Notes: generated by a model from the letters alone, not told the origin. Positions 32,375-40,230 are shown, counted from the stretch's first letter. The stretch: DNA of 64,000 nt from Eubacterium sp. 1001713B170207_170306_E7 (GCF_015547515.1 NZ_JADMVE010000001.1:496406-560405), one strand, 5' to 3'. Numbers and translations are program-made.

Positions 32375-33219
32375 AAAAAGATTTTTGTGTACTTCCCTGT
32401 AATGGACTGGACAAATTTGCGGGCTCACTGACCCGCGAGGTCGCCCTCAGGCTTTTGGAGGATGGCGACCATGAGCTGATCTGCCCGGTGCTCTACCACG
32501 CCGCAGAGAAACGTTACCGGAAGGCGCTGACTGAAAAGCCTCTGCTGGTCATCGACGGCTGTAGTACGAAATGCGCCAGTAAACTGGCTGTCGAGAAGCA
32601 TTTGAAGGTAGCAGAACGAATCAATGTGAGTGACAGCGCCAGGGAAAGGGGCTTCTTGTTAACCGATTATCTGGAAATGGATGAGTCCGCCAAGGCTTTT
32701 GTAAATACCCTCGCCGAGAGTTTTCAGGAAAAGCCTGATGAGGGTGAAGTCTCGGCCTTTGAAATGCCAGCTCCCATCCATTATAAAACTTTTTTCAAAG
32801 GAAAGTTTATTTTTAAGGTGCCTGAAAGCCATTACTATTTTAACGAGAATGACTGCTGGGCCCTTGTGAAAAACGGGATCGCCCGTGTGGGTGTAACGGA
32901 TTTTATCCAGCAGAACCTGTCTGATATTTTGTTCGTCGATTTTCCAGAGGTTGGGCGGGCGCTTGAGCAGTTTGACGATGTGGGCTCAGTGGAGTCTGGA
33001 AAATCAATCTTTGAGTTGGTTTCACCGGTCAGCGGTGTGGTTACAGCCATTAATACAGAACTGGAGCAGTCGCCTGAGCTTGTCAACGAAAGCCCCTATG
33101 AAGCGGGCTGGATCGCAGAGATAAGATTGACTCACTGGGAGGAGGATACCCAGATGCTCATCCGTGATGAGGCGTATTATGAAATCATAAAAAGGAAGGT
33201 GGATGAGATTGAACTCTAG
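32371..33219 (+). CDS. DGC-domain / GcvH-like lipoyl carrier fusion
   Basis: A two-domain protein of 282 residues. Residues 1-110 match the DGC putative zinc-binding domain (LPCNGLDKFAGSLTREVAL and the signature VIDGCSTKCASK). Residues ~140-282 match glycine cleavage H protein: HYYFNENDCWALV, RVGVTDFIQQNLSDILFVDFPEVG, then ESGKSIFELVSPVSG with the candidate lipoyl lysine, and the closing VNESPYEAGWIAEI. No gcvP or gcvT lies nearby, so it is not the glycine-cleavage carrier. A class M sirtuin 1 kb downstream points to the GcvH-L/SirTM system. LplA at 6887 could lipoylate it. Confidence 0.85.
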   Translation: MKKDFCVLPCNGLDKFAGSLTREVALRLLEDGDHELICPVLYHAAEKRYRKALTEKPLLVIDGCSTKCASKLAVEKHLKVAERINVSDSARERGFLLTDYLEMDESAKAFVNTLAESFQEKPDEGEVSAFEMPAPIHYKTFFKGKFIFKVPESHYYFNENDCWALVKNGIARVGVTDFIQQNLSDILFVDFPEVGRALEQFDDVGSVESGKSIFELVSPVSGVVTAINTELEQSPELVNESPYEAGWIAEIRLTHWEEDTQMLIRDEAYYEIIKRKVDEIEL

Positions 33220-33610
33220 AGTAAAGATTATTCCATGTAGCGGGATCGGAAAGGTGCTTGGGCTGATTGCCCGTGAAGCGGCTTTGGAGGTGACCGGTGA
33301 ATTGCTGCCAGAAGAAACAGAAAGCCTGTGTCTGGCCCATATCGTCACTGGTGATGACGAGGTGATTGCAAAGATAGAGGGACAGTCTTGTATCACCCTT
33401 GACGGCTGCGCTAAATGCTGTGCGCAGAAAAGTGTGGAAGCCGCTGGAGGAAATATTTGTCATCAGCACCGTGTGATTGATTTTATAAAGCCGCACCGGG
33501 GTGAGGAGCACGGCAGCGGCACACGTCTGACAGAGGACGGCTGGAGGTTTGCCGATGAGCTGGCCCGGATTATGGCAGAAGAAGTAAAAGCAGTAATGAA
33601 AGGAGAATAG
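33203..33610 (+). CDS. DGC-domain putative zinc-binding protein 1
   Basis: Stand-alone DGC protein of 135 residues with the same layout as the fusion's first domain: an early Cys (KIIPCSGIGK), then the signature LDGCAKCCAQKS near residue 70. It overlaps the fusion gene by 17 bases. ATG 33203 is taken as the start, though TTG 33209 has better spacing from AGGAAGG and would give the more family-like MNSRVKIIPC. Function is unknown; thiol chemistry with zinc or another soft metal is expected from the CC motif. Confidence 0.8.
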   Translation: MRLNSRVKIIPCSGIGKVLGLIAREAALEVTGELLPEETESLCLAHIVTGDDEVIAKIEGQSCITLDGCAKCCAQKSVEAAGGNICHQHRVIDFIKPHRGEEHGSGTRLTEDGWRFADELARIMAEEVKAVMKGE

Positions 33611-33613
33611 GCG

Positions 33614-34012
33614 ATGAGTCAGCAGACTATTGGAATAATCGCATGCAGTGGTGAGGAATGTCTGGGAGGAACCCTTTCACGCTTGGCAGTCCGCAAAATG
33701 ATGGAAGAACTGAGACCTGGAGAGGTCAGCACCCTGTGTCTGCCCCTGTTCATTGCAGGTGGTGAGCAGGAACGTGCCTTTGCTCAAAATCATCCGACCA
33801 TATCAGTGGATGGCTGCAGCAGATGCTGTGCCAGACGCGCCATTGAAAAATACAGCGGTACGGTAGCAGGAGCGGTCGATGTGGAGACGCTTCTGGGAAA
33901 AAGGACAGCGCTGAATAACAGCGTAGTTTCGACTAAAGATTTAACCCCTGAGCAGTTTGAGCTTGTGGATGAGGTAACAAAAGAAATTATCCGGATTTTT
34001 GACATGTTGTAA
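33614..34012 (+). CDS. DGC-domain putative zinc-binding protein 2
   Basis: Third DGC copy in a row, 132 residues. It has IIACSGEECLGGTLSRLAV at the N-terminus and the signature VDGCSRCCARRA near residue 72. The C-terminal tail is helical and acidic. It starts 3 bases after the previous gene. Three DGC domains in one operon, one of them fused to a lipoyl carrier, suggest they handle the dithiol or its cargo in sequence. A terminator follows. Confidence 0.82.
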   Translation: MSQQTIGIIACSGEECLGGTLSRLAVRKMMEELRPGEVSTLCLPLFIAGGEQERAFAQNHPTISVDGCSRCCARRAIEKYSGTVAGAVDVETLLGKRTALNNSVVSTKDLTPEQFELVDEVTKEIIRIFDML

Positions 34013-34033
34013 GCATAGCAAGAAACGCTGGGT

Positions 34034-34079
34034 AAAAAGGCTTTTCATGATTGGAACAGGATCATGAAAAGTCTTTTTT
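34034..34079 (+). terminator. Terminator after DGC/GcvH cluster
   Basis: An 18-base arm starting AAAAAGGCTTTTCATGAT pairs with its near-complement at 34061-34078 around a nine-base loop; T-run at the end. Confidence 0.85.
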
Positions 34080-34164
34080 ATTTGGTCTTATTAAAATAAA
34101 TCTTAAGGGAATCTTGAAGAGAGAAGCCCTTAAATTCCCAATAGTTACCTTTTGGAAACTATCC

Positions 34165-34176
34165 CACAATATTGTG
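34165..34176. promoter_or_regulatory. Perfect palindrome upstream of sirtuin promoter
   Basis: CACAATATTGTG is fully self-complementary and ends 5 bases before the -35 box of the sirtuin gene. It could be an operator; the binding protein is unknown. Confidence 0.35.
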
Positions 34177-34181
34177 CCTTC

Positions 34182-34210
34182 TTCACAGATAATGGACCTT
34201 GATTTATGAT
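34182..34210 (+). promoter_or_regulatory. Promoter of sirtuin operon
   Basis: TTCACA (34182-34187), 17-base spacer, TATGAT (34205-34210). Confidence 0.55.
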
Positions 34211-34267
34211 AGTAGCATAAAAAGAAATCATAAAAAATAAACAGACAATATGAATTGAGGTGACCGG

Positions 34268-35164
34268 ATGTTTTTAAAAAACACAACCCAAAAAAGAAAC
34301 CATGAAGCCCTTCAAATCCGTTGGCTGAGAAAAGTCCTTGAAACAGCGGACGCTGTGCTGATTGGAGCTGGAGCAGGTTTGTCGGCCTCTGCGGGCATGA
34401 CCTACTCGGGCCAGCGTTTTGAGACGCTTTTCCCCGATTTTATCGAGGCTTACCACTTTTCGGATATGTATTCGGCGGGGTTTTATCCTTATGCCACACC
34501 GGAGGAGTATTGGGGCTACTGGAGCCGGTATATTTACCATAACCGCTATGAACCCCAGAGCCGTGAGCCCTACGAGACACTTTCAACGCTTATCAGCCAT
34601 AAGGATTATTTTGTGATAACCACCAATGTAGACCACCAGTTCCAGCTGTCAGGCTTTGATAAGAAAAAGCTGTTCTATACCCAGGGGGACTATGGGCTGT
34701 GGCAGTGCTCAAAACCCTGCTGTGATAAAACCTGGGACAACGAGATCGCAGTTAAAAGAATGGTGGCCGTGCAGAGGAACCGGAGGGTTCCATCCGGGCT
34801 TGTGCCGCGGTGCACTGTGTGCGGCGCACCGATGACGATGAATCTCCGCTGTGACAACACCTTTGTCCAGGATGCGGGCTGGTACGCGGCGCACAGCCGA
34901 TATGAGGATTTTATCCGGCGTCATAAAAACATGAAGCTCTTATTTTTAGAGCTGGGAGTTGGCGGCAATACCCCTATGATTATCAAATATCCATTTTGGA
35001 GAATGGCAGGGGAAAACCCAGATGCAGCTTATGCCAGTATCAATCTGGGCAAAGCGATCTGTCCTCTGGATATTGCGAAGCGGTCCGTCTGTATTGACGG
35101 TGATATTGGTAAAATACTGTTGAAAATCAAAAGCTGCGACGGTATTGACGCTGAGGCGGTATAG
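34268..35164 (+). CDS. Class M (SirTM-type) sirtuin, predicted ADP-ribosyltransferase
   Basis: Sir2-fold protein of 298 residues. NAD-site motifs are GAGAGLSASAGMTYSG and TTNVDHQF (Asn and Asp of the site). The canonical sirtuin HG pair, holding the catalytic His, is replaced by YTQGDYGLWQC with Gln, as reported for class M sirtuins that ADP-ribosylate instead of deacylate. A zinc ribbon is formed by CSKPCCDK and PRCTVCGAPM. In Staphylococcus and Streptococcus, SirTM modifies lipoylated GcvH-L encoded beside it; here a GcvH-like fusion lies 1 kb upstream. No macrodomain eraser is in the window. GAGGTGA precedes the ATG. Confidence 0.88.
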   Translation: MFLKNTTQKRNHEALQIRWLRKVLETADAVLIGAGAGLSASAGMTYSGQRFETLFPDFIEAYHFSDMYSAGFYPYATPEEYWGYWSRYIYHNRYEPQSREPYETLSTLISHKDYFVITTNVDHQFQLSGFDKKKLFYTQGDYGLWQCSKPCCDKTWDNEIAVKRMVAVQRNRRVPSGLVPRCTVCGAPMTMNLRCDNTFVQDAGWYAAHSRYEDFIRRHKNMKLLFLELGVGGNTPMIIKYPFWRMAGENPDAAYASINLGKAICPLDIAKRSVCIDGDIGKILLKIKSCDGIDAEAV

Positions 35165-35207
35165 GCTCTGGCGTCTTTAAGAAATAAAAACGTAAGGAGA
35201 GTAGACA

Positions 35208-36050
35208 ATGAAAAGAATAACAGGACTGTTTGTGAGTGTTTTAATGCTTTGCTTGATTTTTGTGGGATGTTCTAACCCAGGCGGTGAAATCCAAATGGGA
35301 GAAGCCCCGCTCAAGGTGGCGATGGATCTGAAGTTTCCGCCCTTTACAGAAATGGATGAGAAGGGTAATCCCAAAGGGATAGAGGTGGATATCGCCAACG
35401 CCTTTGGCGATTACATCGGACGTGAGGTCGAGATCGTCAACACGGATTTTTCCATGCTTATTCCAGCACTGGAAACCGGAGAGGCCGACATTGTCATCTG
35501 CGATATGACCGTCAACGAGGAGCGTAAGGAAGTGGTCGACTTTTCAGAGCCTTATCTGTACGGCCGTACGCTGGCGCTGGTGGGCAAAGACTTCGCTCAA
35601 AAAAACAACGTCACAGAAGAAATGAAGCCAGAGGAATTCTTTGCCATCAAGGGCGCTCGATACGTTGGGCTGGCGGGGACGATCTCCGTATCGGTTCCCC
35701 AGGGCTACGGGGTCCCGGTTGGGGAGATTACCGATGTGGCCAGCGGCTTGATGGAGATAAACAACGGAACCGCCGATGTGCTGGTGGGCGCAAACACCAT
35801 CATTGGCGATCATTACGCTTATGCCGACACCACCGAAATTTACTGGGGCATTAAAGAATACAGCCAGTCCGCAATGGCAGTTAAAAAGGGTAATACCCCG
35901 CTGCTTGATCAGGCCAATGCCTTTGTGAAATCCATGTATGAGGATGGCGGTTTTTACAAAACAGCCGGAGATAAATATGACCAGGTCATCCATGATTATC
36001 TGAAGGACGACCGTCTGGGCCTTGATTTTATCATATATCCGCCGCAGTAA
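35208..36050 (+). CDS. ABC transporter substrate-binding lipoprotein (SBP_bac_3)
   Basis: Lipid-anchored solute receptor of 280 residues: signal peptide with lipobox FVGC (Cys21), then a type-3 binding domain (LKVAMDLKFPPFTEMDEKGNPKG, key part FPPFTEMD; GEADIVICDMTVNEER). It differs clearly from the receptor at 9202, so the ligand is probably different. It starts 43 bases behind the sirtuin gene with no terminator between, so they may be one operon. Permease, ATPase, ATP-grasp and flavin/ferredoxin genes follow. Confidence 0.9.
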   Translation: MKRITGLFVSVLMLCLIFVGCSNPGGEIQMGEAPLKVAMDLKFPPFTEMDEKGNPKGIEVDIANAFGDYIGREVEIVNTDFSMLIPALETGEADIVICDMTVNEERKEVVDFSEPYLYGRTLALVGKDFAQKNNVTEEMKPEEFFAIKGARYVGLAGTISVSVPQGYGVPVGEITDVASGLMEINNGTADVLVGANTIIGDHYAYADTTEIYWGIKEYSQSAMAVKKGNTPLLDQANAFVKSMYEDGGFYKTAGDKYDQVIHDYLKDDRLGLDFIIYPPQ

Positions 36051-36070
36051 AGGAAAGGGAGTAGTAACAT

Positions 36071-36811
36071 ATGGTAAGAAAATACAGCAGACCATTGCAG
36101 TATCTGGCTGCCGGGGCCCTGTTTTTGCTTTTAATCCTCTACGTTCTGGGCAACACCACGGAGCATCCCCGTTATCATCTGATTCTTGACCAGTGGCCTC
36201 TGCTTTTAAGCGGCGTGGGCTACACGCTGCTGGTAAGCGCCATTACTCTTGTTCTGAGCGCGGTGCTGGGCTTTGTGCTCTACCTGATGATGAAAAGCCG
36301 TCTGCCCTTTGTGAAAGGAACAGCCATCATTTTCAGAGAGATCGTCATGGGGACGCCGCTTCTGGTCATGGTGTTTCTGGCTGTTTATGTTTTGGGCGAG
36401 GCTGTGCACATCAGTAACAAATTTGTGCTGGGTATCGCGGCCCTGACCCTGTACACAGCGCCCTATGTGGCCAACTCCTACCAAAGCGCCGTGGAGGTGA
36501 TTGATGAGGATCAGTATGTCGTTATGGAGCTCTATCACTTTACAGGCTTTCAGAAGTATTTTTACGTCATTCTGCCTCAGATGGCAAGGCCCTTATTGCC
36601 GGCATTCATCAATCACCTCTCAGGGATCATCAAGGGCTCCGCCCTGCTGAAGGTCGTGTCCTTTCCGGAAATCGCCTATGTAATCACAGTGATCGCGGCT
36701 AAAAACTGGGCATCGGTAGAAGGCTATCTGGTGATGTGGATCGCCTATCTGGCGGTCACGATTCCGCTGTCGCTCTTAGCTCAGCTTATTGGAAGGAGGC
36801 TGTCACGGTGA
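36071..36811 (+). CDS. ABC transporter permease (HisM/GlnP type)
   Basis: Membrane subunit of 246 residues with about six helices. The second half carries the coupling loop (YVVMELYHFTGFQKYFYVILPQMARPLLPAF; key part LPQMARPLLPAF), in which the usual EAA is altered to VMELYHF. The stop overlaps the GTG start of the ATPase gene by 4 bases. It completes a polar amino acid-type importer with the receptor gene 20 bases upstream. Confidence 0.88.
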   Translation: MVRKYSRPLQYLAAGALFLLLILYVLGNTTEHPRYHLILDQWPLLLSGVGYTLLVSAITLVLSAVLGFVLYLMMKSRLPFVKGTAIIFREIVMGTPLLVMVFLAVYVLGEAVHISNKFVLGIAALTLYTAPYVANSYQSAVEVIDEDQYVVMELYHFTGFQKYFYVILPQMARPLLPAFINHLSGIIKGSALLKVVSFPEIAYVITVIAAKNWASVEGYLVMWIAYLAVTIPLSLLAQLIGRRLSR

Positions 36812-37520
36812 AAATTGCACTCAAACATGTGACAAAAAATATGATACCAGGGTTTTAAAGGATTTGAATCTTTTAATCGAGGACAAAAAGGCAGTTGGCA
36901 TTATGGGCGCCTCAGGCAGCGGTAAGTCTACGCTGCTGCGGCAGCTGGCAGGGATCGAGTTTCCGGAAGAGGGAAGCATCATGATAAACGAAACAGCGGT
37001 TACCCGGAAAAAAGCCCGCGCATACCAGCGGGAAATCGGTGTTGTGTTTCAAAGGCATAATCTTTTTCCACATCTCTCCCTCAAAAAGAATCTACTGCTC
37101 ATTCTTGAAAAGATTAAACGGATGGATCCAGAGGAGGCGGGGCAGAAAGCAGACGTACTTCTTGACCAGTTTCACCTGGCAGAGCAGGCGGATAAGCTGC
37201 CGCGCCATGTGTCAGGCGGCCAGGCACAGCGGGCATCCATTGCCAGAGCGCTGTGTACAGAGCCGGAGCTGCTTTTCCTGGACGAGCCGACAGCAGCCCT
37301 TGACCCGATTCTTACCGGGGAGGTTCTTGAAGCAGTCACAGCCCTTAAACACCTGGGCAAGGATTGCGTCTTTGTCACACATGAGATTGATTTCCTTAAA
37401 CAGTTCGCGGACTATTTTGTGTTTATGGATCAGGGTGAAATCCTTGAGCATGGGCAAACAGATTTGCTCGAATCACCCAAGACAGATAAGCTGGCCGCTT
37501 TTTTAAGAAAGGAGGGATAA
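36808..37520 (+). CDS. ABC transporter ATPase with an internal -1 frameshift at an A6 run
   Basis: The natural start is GTG 36808, 8 bases after GGAAGGAGG, giving MKIALKHVTK as expected for the family. At ACA AAA AAT (36832-36840) that frame runs on to a TAA at 36856-36858 after only 16 codons. The ATPase continues in the -1 frame as YDTRVLKDLNLL, then Walker A GASGSGKST, signature VSGGQAQRAS, Walker B LLFLDEPTAALD and the HEIDFL switch. The shift point is an in-phase A AAA AAT heptamer, the form used for -1 ribosomal frameshifting. A one-base loss from A7, or a sequencing error, would look the same. Confidence 0.8.
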
Positions 37521-37523
37521 AAC

Positions 37524-38408
37524 ATGCTTGGTATTTTGTACGAGTCGGAGGAATGGTCAAGCCACAAGCTTCTTGCGGAAATTCAGTCCTTTGGGGTTGA
37601 AGCCCGGCTTATTAATCTTGAGGAGGACAATGCCGTTGCATCGATCAACGGCTGTGATCTGCTTGTCAGCCGGGTGTTTGCCAGCGCTCAGTTCAGACAG
37701 CACCAGCGGTCACTGGAGCGTATGCCGAAGGTTATCAGACAGGCAGCGCATAAAGGCATTCCGATGATTAATCCACCGCAGGCGCACTTTTATGAAACCA
37801 GTAAAGCGCTCAGTACGGCCTTTCTCAAGTGGAAGGGCATTGCGGTTCCAGATGTATACGGAGTGTTTTTTCCTGAGGAGGCTGATCCGGCGAGCTTCAG
37901 CTATCCCTGCGTCGTCAAACCGGACTGCGGAGGAAGGACCACCTGTACTTACATTGTCCATGACGCCGGGGAGCTGACAGAAGCGATGGCGCAGACACCA
38001 GCAATCCGTATGATCGCAGAGGAATACATCCCTCCTGTCCATGGCTATATCACACGGGTCGAGGTAATCGGCGGAGAATGCCGCCTCATTTTAAAACGCA
38101 GTGTGACAGCGGACGGCTTGTCGGCCTATCATCTGGGTTCTGTCTATACCCACTATACCGATTGTCCTGAAAAGGTCAGGCAAACGGCAGTAAGAGTCCT
38201 GTCGCTTCTCGACATTGAGTTCGGGAGTCTTGACATTATTGAAACAGAGAAGAATTTTTATATTATTGATGTGAACGCTGTCTCCAATGCGTCGGAGGAC
38301 AACACCGTGATGTTTGGCTTTGATCTGATGCGGGAGACAGCCGCCTATATTGTAAAACGCTACAGAGAAATGGAGAAAAGAAATGATGACAATAAAAGAA
38401 ATTTATGA
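37524..38408 (+). CDS. ATP-grasp ligase (RimK/LysX-like)
   Basis: ATP-dependent carboxylate-amine or -thiol ligase of 294 residues. The N-terminal domain (1-95) is followed by the ATP-grasp region with CVVKPDCGGRTTC (Lys and Gly-rich loop), RMIAEEYIPPVHGYITRVEVIGG (key part AEEYIP) and the metal-binding IIDVNAVSNASEDN near residue 255. It lies 3 bases behind the ABC ATPase and overlaps the next gene by 26 bases. The ligase may modify the imported solute with an amino acid; this is inference from operon structure. Confidence 0.85.
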   Translation: MLGILYESEEWSSHKLLAEIQSFGVEARLINLEEDNAVASINGCDLLVSRVFASAQFRQHQRSLERMPKVIRQAAHKGIPMINPPQAHFYETSKALSTAFLKWKGIAVPDVYGVFFPEEADPASFSYPCVVKPDCGGRTTCTYIVHDAGELTEAMAQTPAIRMIAEEYIPPVHGYITRVEVIGGECRLILKRSVTADGLSAYHLGSVYTHYTDCPEKVRQTAVRVLSLLDIEFGSLDIIETEKNFYIIDVNAVSNASEDNTVMFGFDLMRETAAYIVKRYREMEKRNDDNKRNL

Positions 38409-39054
38409 ATATTTTGACCGGATCGGCTGTGTGACTTTTTCAACCCTGGCGGAGAATGGCTATGTGGAATCCCGTATTGCCCATTTTTTTGCCTGTGACG
38501 CGGATGGGATTTATTTTAGAACCATGGATGTCAAGCCGTTCTACAAAGAGCTGAAGCAGACCGGAAAGGTCAGCGTGTGCGGTATGTACCCCAGCAGTCA
38601 GGTGAGCCATGACGAAAATAACCTGCCCTCTTTTGTGCCAGGTTATACCATGCGGATTACAGGTGACATGCGGGAGCTTACAATGGACGAGGTGGCGGAA
38701 AAGGCCAAAGGCAGCCGGGACTTTAACGTGGCGGTCTATGATATCGAAAAATATCCCCGAACACGTATTTTTGTGCTTTATCGGGCCTGGGGTGAGCGCT
38801 ATGATTTTGATTACGCCAAGGAAAACCGGGATCATAAAATGGAGCGCGAACGATTTGCTTATGGCGGAATGTCTTTTATCGAGCCAGGCCTCACGATCAC
38901 AGACGCCTGCACAGGCTGCGGAAAATGCGCTGAAATCTGTTCCTTTGACGCGATTGAGAAGGGTGAGCCTTACCAGATCAACGGCAGCCGGTGTGACGAA
39001 TGCGGTAATTGTTATCATAACTGCCCGGTAAACGCCATTGTCTCCAAGGGATAA
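38383..39054 (+). CDS. Pyridoxamine-phosphate-oxidase-like flavin protein fused to ferredoxin domain
   Basis: Protein of 223 residues with a split-barrel flavin domain (about 1-150; starts YFDRIGCVTFSTLAENGYVESR, key part CVTFSTL) and a C-terminal 2x[4Fe-4S] domain (CTGCGKCAEICSFDAIE and CDECGNCYHNCPVNAI). The fusion would let ferredoxin-level electrons reach a flavin. It overlaps the ATP-grasp gene and ends the operon. The substrate is unknown; context suggests reduction of the product made or imported by its neighbours. Confidence 0.87.
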   Translation: MMTIKEIYEYFDRIGCVTFSTLAENGYVESRIAHFFACDADGIYFRTMDVKPFYKELKQTGKVSVCGMYPSSQVSHDENNLPSFVPGYTMRITGDMRELTMDEVAEKAKGSRDFNVAVYDIEKYPRTRIFVLYRAWGERYDFDYAKENRDHKMERERFAYGGMSFIEPGLTITDACTGCGKCAEICSFDAIEKGEPYQINGSRCDECGNCYHNCPVNAIVSKG

Positions 39055-39066
39055 GCTTTTGAACTT

Positions 39067-39100
39067 AAAAAAAGCAGTGTAATAACGCACTGCTTTTTTT
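39067..39100 (+). terminator. Terminator of sirtuin/ABC/ATP-grasp operon
   Basis: AAAAAAAGCAGTG pairs with CACTGCTTTTTTT around an eight-base loop. Confidence 0.88.
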
Positions 39101-39194
39101 ATTTGATGAATTTTTGGTTTTAGATGAAATTTACGTGTCCGATGGAGCAAATTTAACGTTTTGGAGTAGAAAGGTATGAAACCATGTGGTATTC

Positions 39195-39222
39195 TATAAA
39201 ATGTAGTTAGGTCGGTCTAACT
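39195..39222 (+). promoter_or_regulatory. -10 box and DtxR-like palindrome before AraC-feo operon
   Basis: TATAAA (39195-39200) is followed by AGTTAG, six bases, CTAACT (39205-39222), overlapping the expected start site. The block TTAGGT...CTAAC resembles DtxR/IdeR iron boxes (TTAGGTTAG.CTAACCTAA), which suits the ferrous-iron uptake genes downstream. Confidence 0.5.
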
Positions 39223-39243
39223 AAGAGGGAGGTGAGGAATGTT

Positions 39244-40230
39244 ATGGAACAGCAGGTCGATCCAATACTGATGACGCGGTATTTTGTCCGGCAGCGCTCT
39301 ATTTCACCGCTGGTACGTTGTATGGAATTTGAATACAAAAATGAAACAGGCTTCATTTTCTTGTTAGAGCTCTATCCAGGAGTCCAGCTTTGGGTTAATG
39401 ATTTTAAAATGCAGGAAATCTGGATGCCCCAAATAGAGGATTACCATTATCTAAAGCTGAACTGCTGCCTAGTGGGACGCTGTGAGGTAAAGCTGCCGGA
39501 CAACCGGTACGTTTACCTGAGCGATAGCCGGGTGAGCGTTGACCTGAACCCTGCTTTTGGCTGGGTGACACTTCCCACAGCCAGGTATCATGGACTGGTA
39601 CTGTTAATTGATCTGTCCGTGATTAAAGAGAACCAGCCAGCCGCCTGGAAGGATTACGGCCTGGAGCTGTGTCAGGCAGAAGCCCTGCTCTCCGGCCAGA
39701 AGGGAAGCTGGCTCGGTCTTGCGACTCCAGAGTGGAGACAGAAAGCAGGGGTATTGGCAGAGCGGATTACAAAAGGCGATTCGGATTTGGAAGATTACCG
39801 TTTCTGGACGGCGGAGTTGCTCTATCTGCTTAAAAAGGGCAGCTGCTCTATGCCGGCTGCAGAGCAGGCATTTTTAACCCAGGGCCAGCGCGCTGTCGCA
39901 ATACATGTGGAGCAGAAGTTGAACAGCGACCTTTCTAAAAAACACCGCATAACAGAGCTGGCGGAGGAACAGGGGGTGAGTCCCAGCGCTTTGAAAAAAT
40001 ACTTTGCACAAATCTACGGAAAGCCCATCTCGGTTTATGTACGGGAAAAGCGTATGAAGCAGGCGCAAAAATTGTTGAGCACAACCCAGATAAGCATTGC
40101 CGATATTGCGGCGATGGTCGGCTATGAAAATCAGGGCAAGTTTGGCGCTGCATTCCGGAAAATCACAGGTGCTACGCCTTTGGAGTTCCGAAGGCTGAAC
40201 CATCATCATTTCAGGTATAAGGAGAATTAA
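39244..40230 (+). CDS. AraC-family transcriptional regulator
   Basis: Regulator of 328 residues. The N-terminal ~215 residues are a divergent sensing domain. The C-terminal ~105 residues hold two HTH motifs: ITELAEEQGVSPSALKKYFAQ and ISIADIAAMVGYENQGKFGAAFRKITG (key part DIAAMVGYENQ). ATG 39244 was chosen because GGAGGTGA lies 8 bases upstream; GTG 39232 lies within that ribosome site. It abuts feoA, so it probably responds to iron status or a siderophore and activates its own operon. Confidence 0.9.
   Translation: MEQQVDPILMTRYFVRQRSISPLVRCMEFEYKNETGFIFLLELYPGVQLWVNDFKMQEIWMPQIEDYHYLKLNCCLVGRCEVKLPDNRYVYLSDSRVSVDLNPAFGWVTLPTARYHGLVLLIDLSVIKENQPAAWKDYGLELCQAEALLSGQKGSWLGLATPEWRQKAGVLAERITKGDSDLEDYRFWTAELLYLLKKGSCSMPAAEQAFLTQGQRAVAIHVEQKLNSDLSKKHRITELAEEQGVSPSALKKYFAQIYGKPISVYVREKRMKQAQKLLSTTQISIADIAAMVGYENQGKFGAAFRKITGATPLEFRRLNHHHFRYKEN

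Noticed and set aside
32371-33219. Glycine cleavage system H protein
   Set aside because: No gcvT or gcvP nearby, fused to a DGC domain, and linked to a class M sirtuin; a GcvH-like specialised carrier is more likely.
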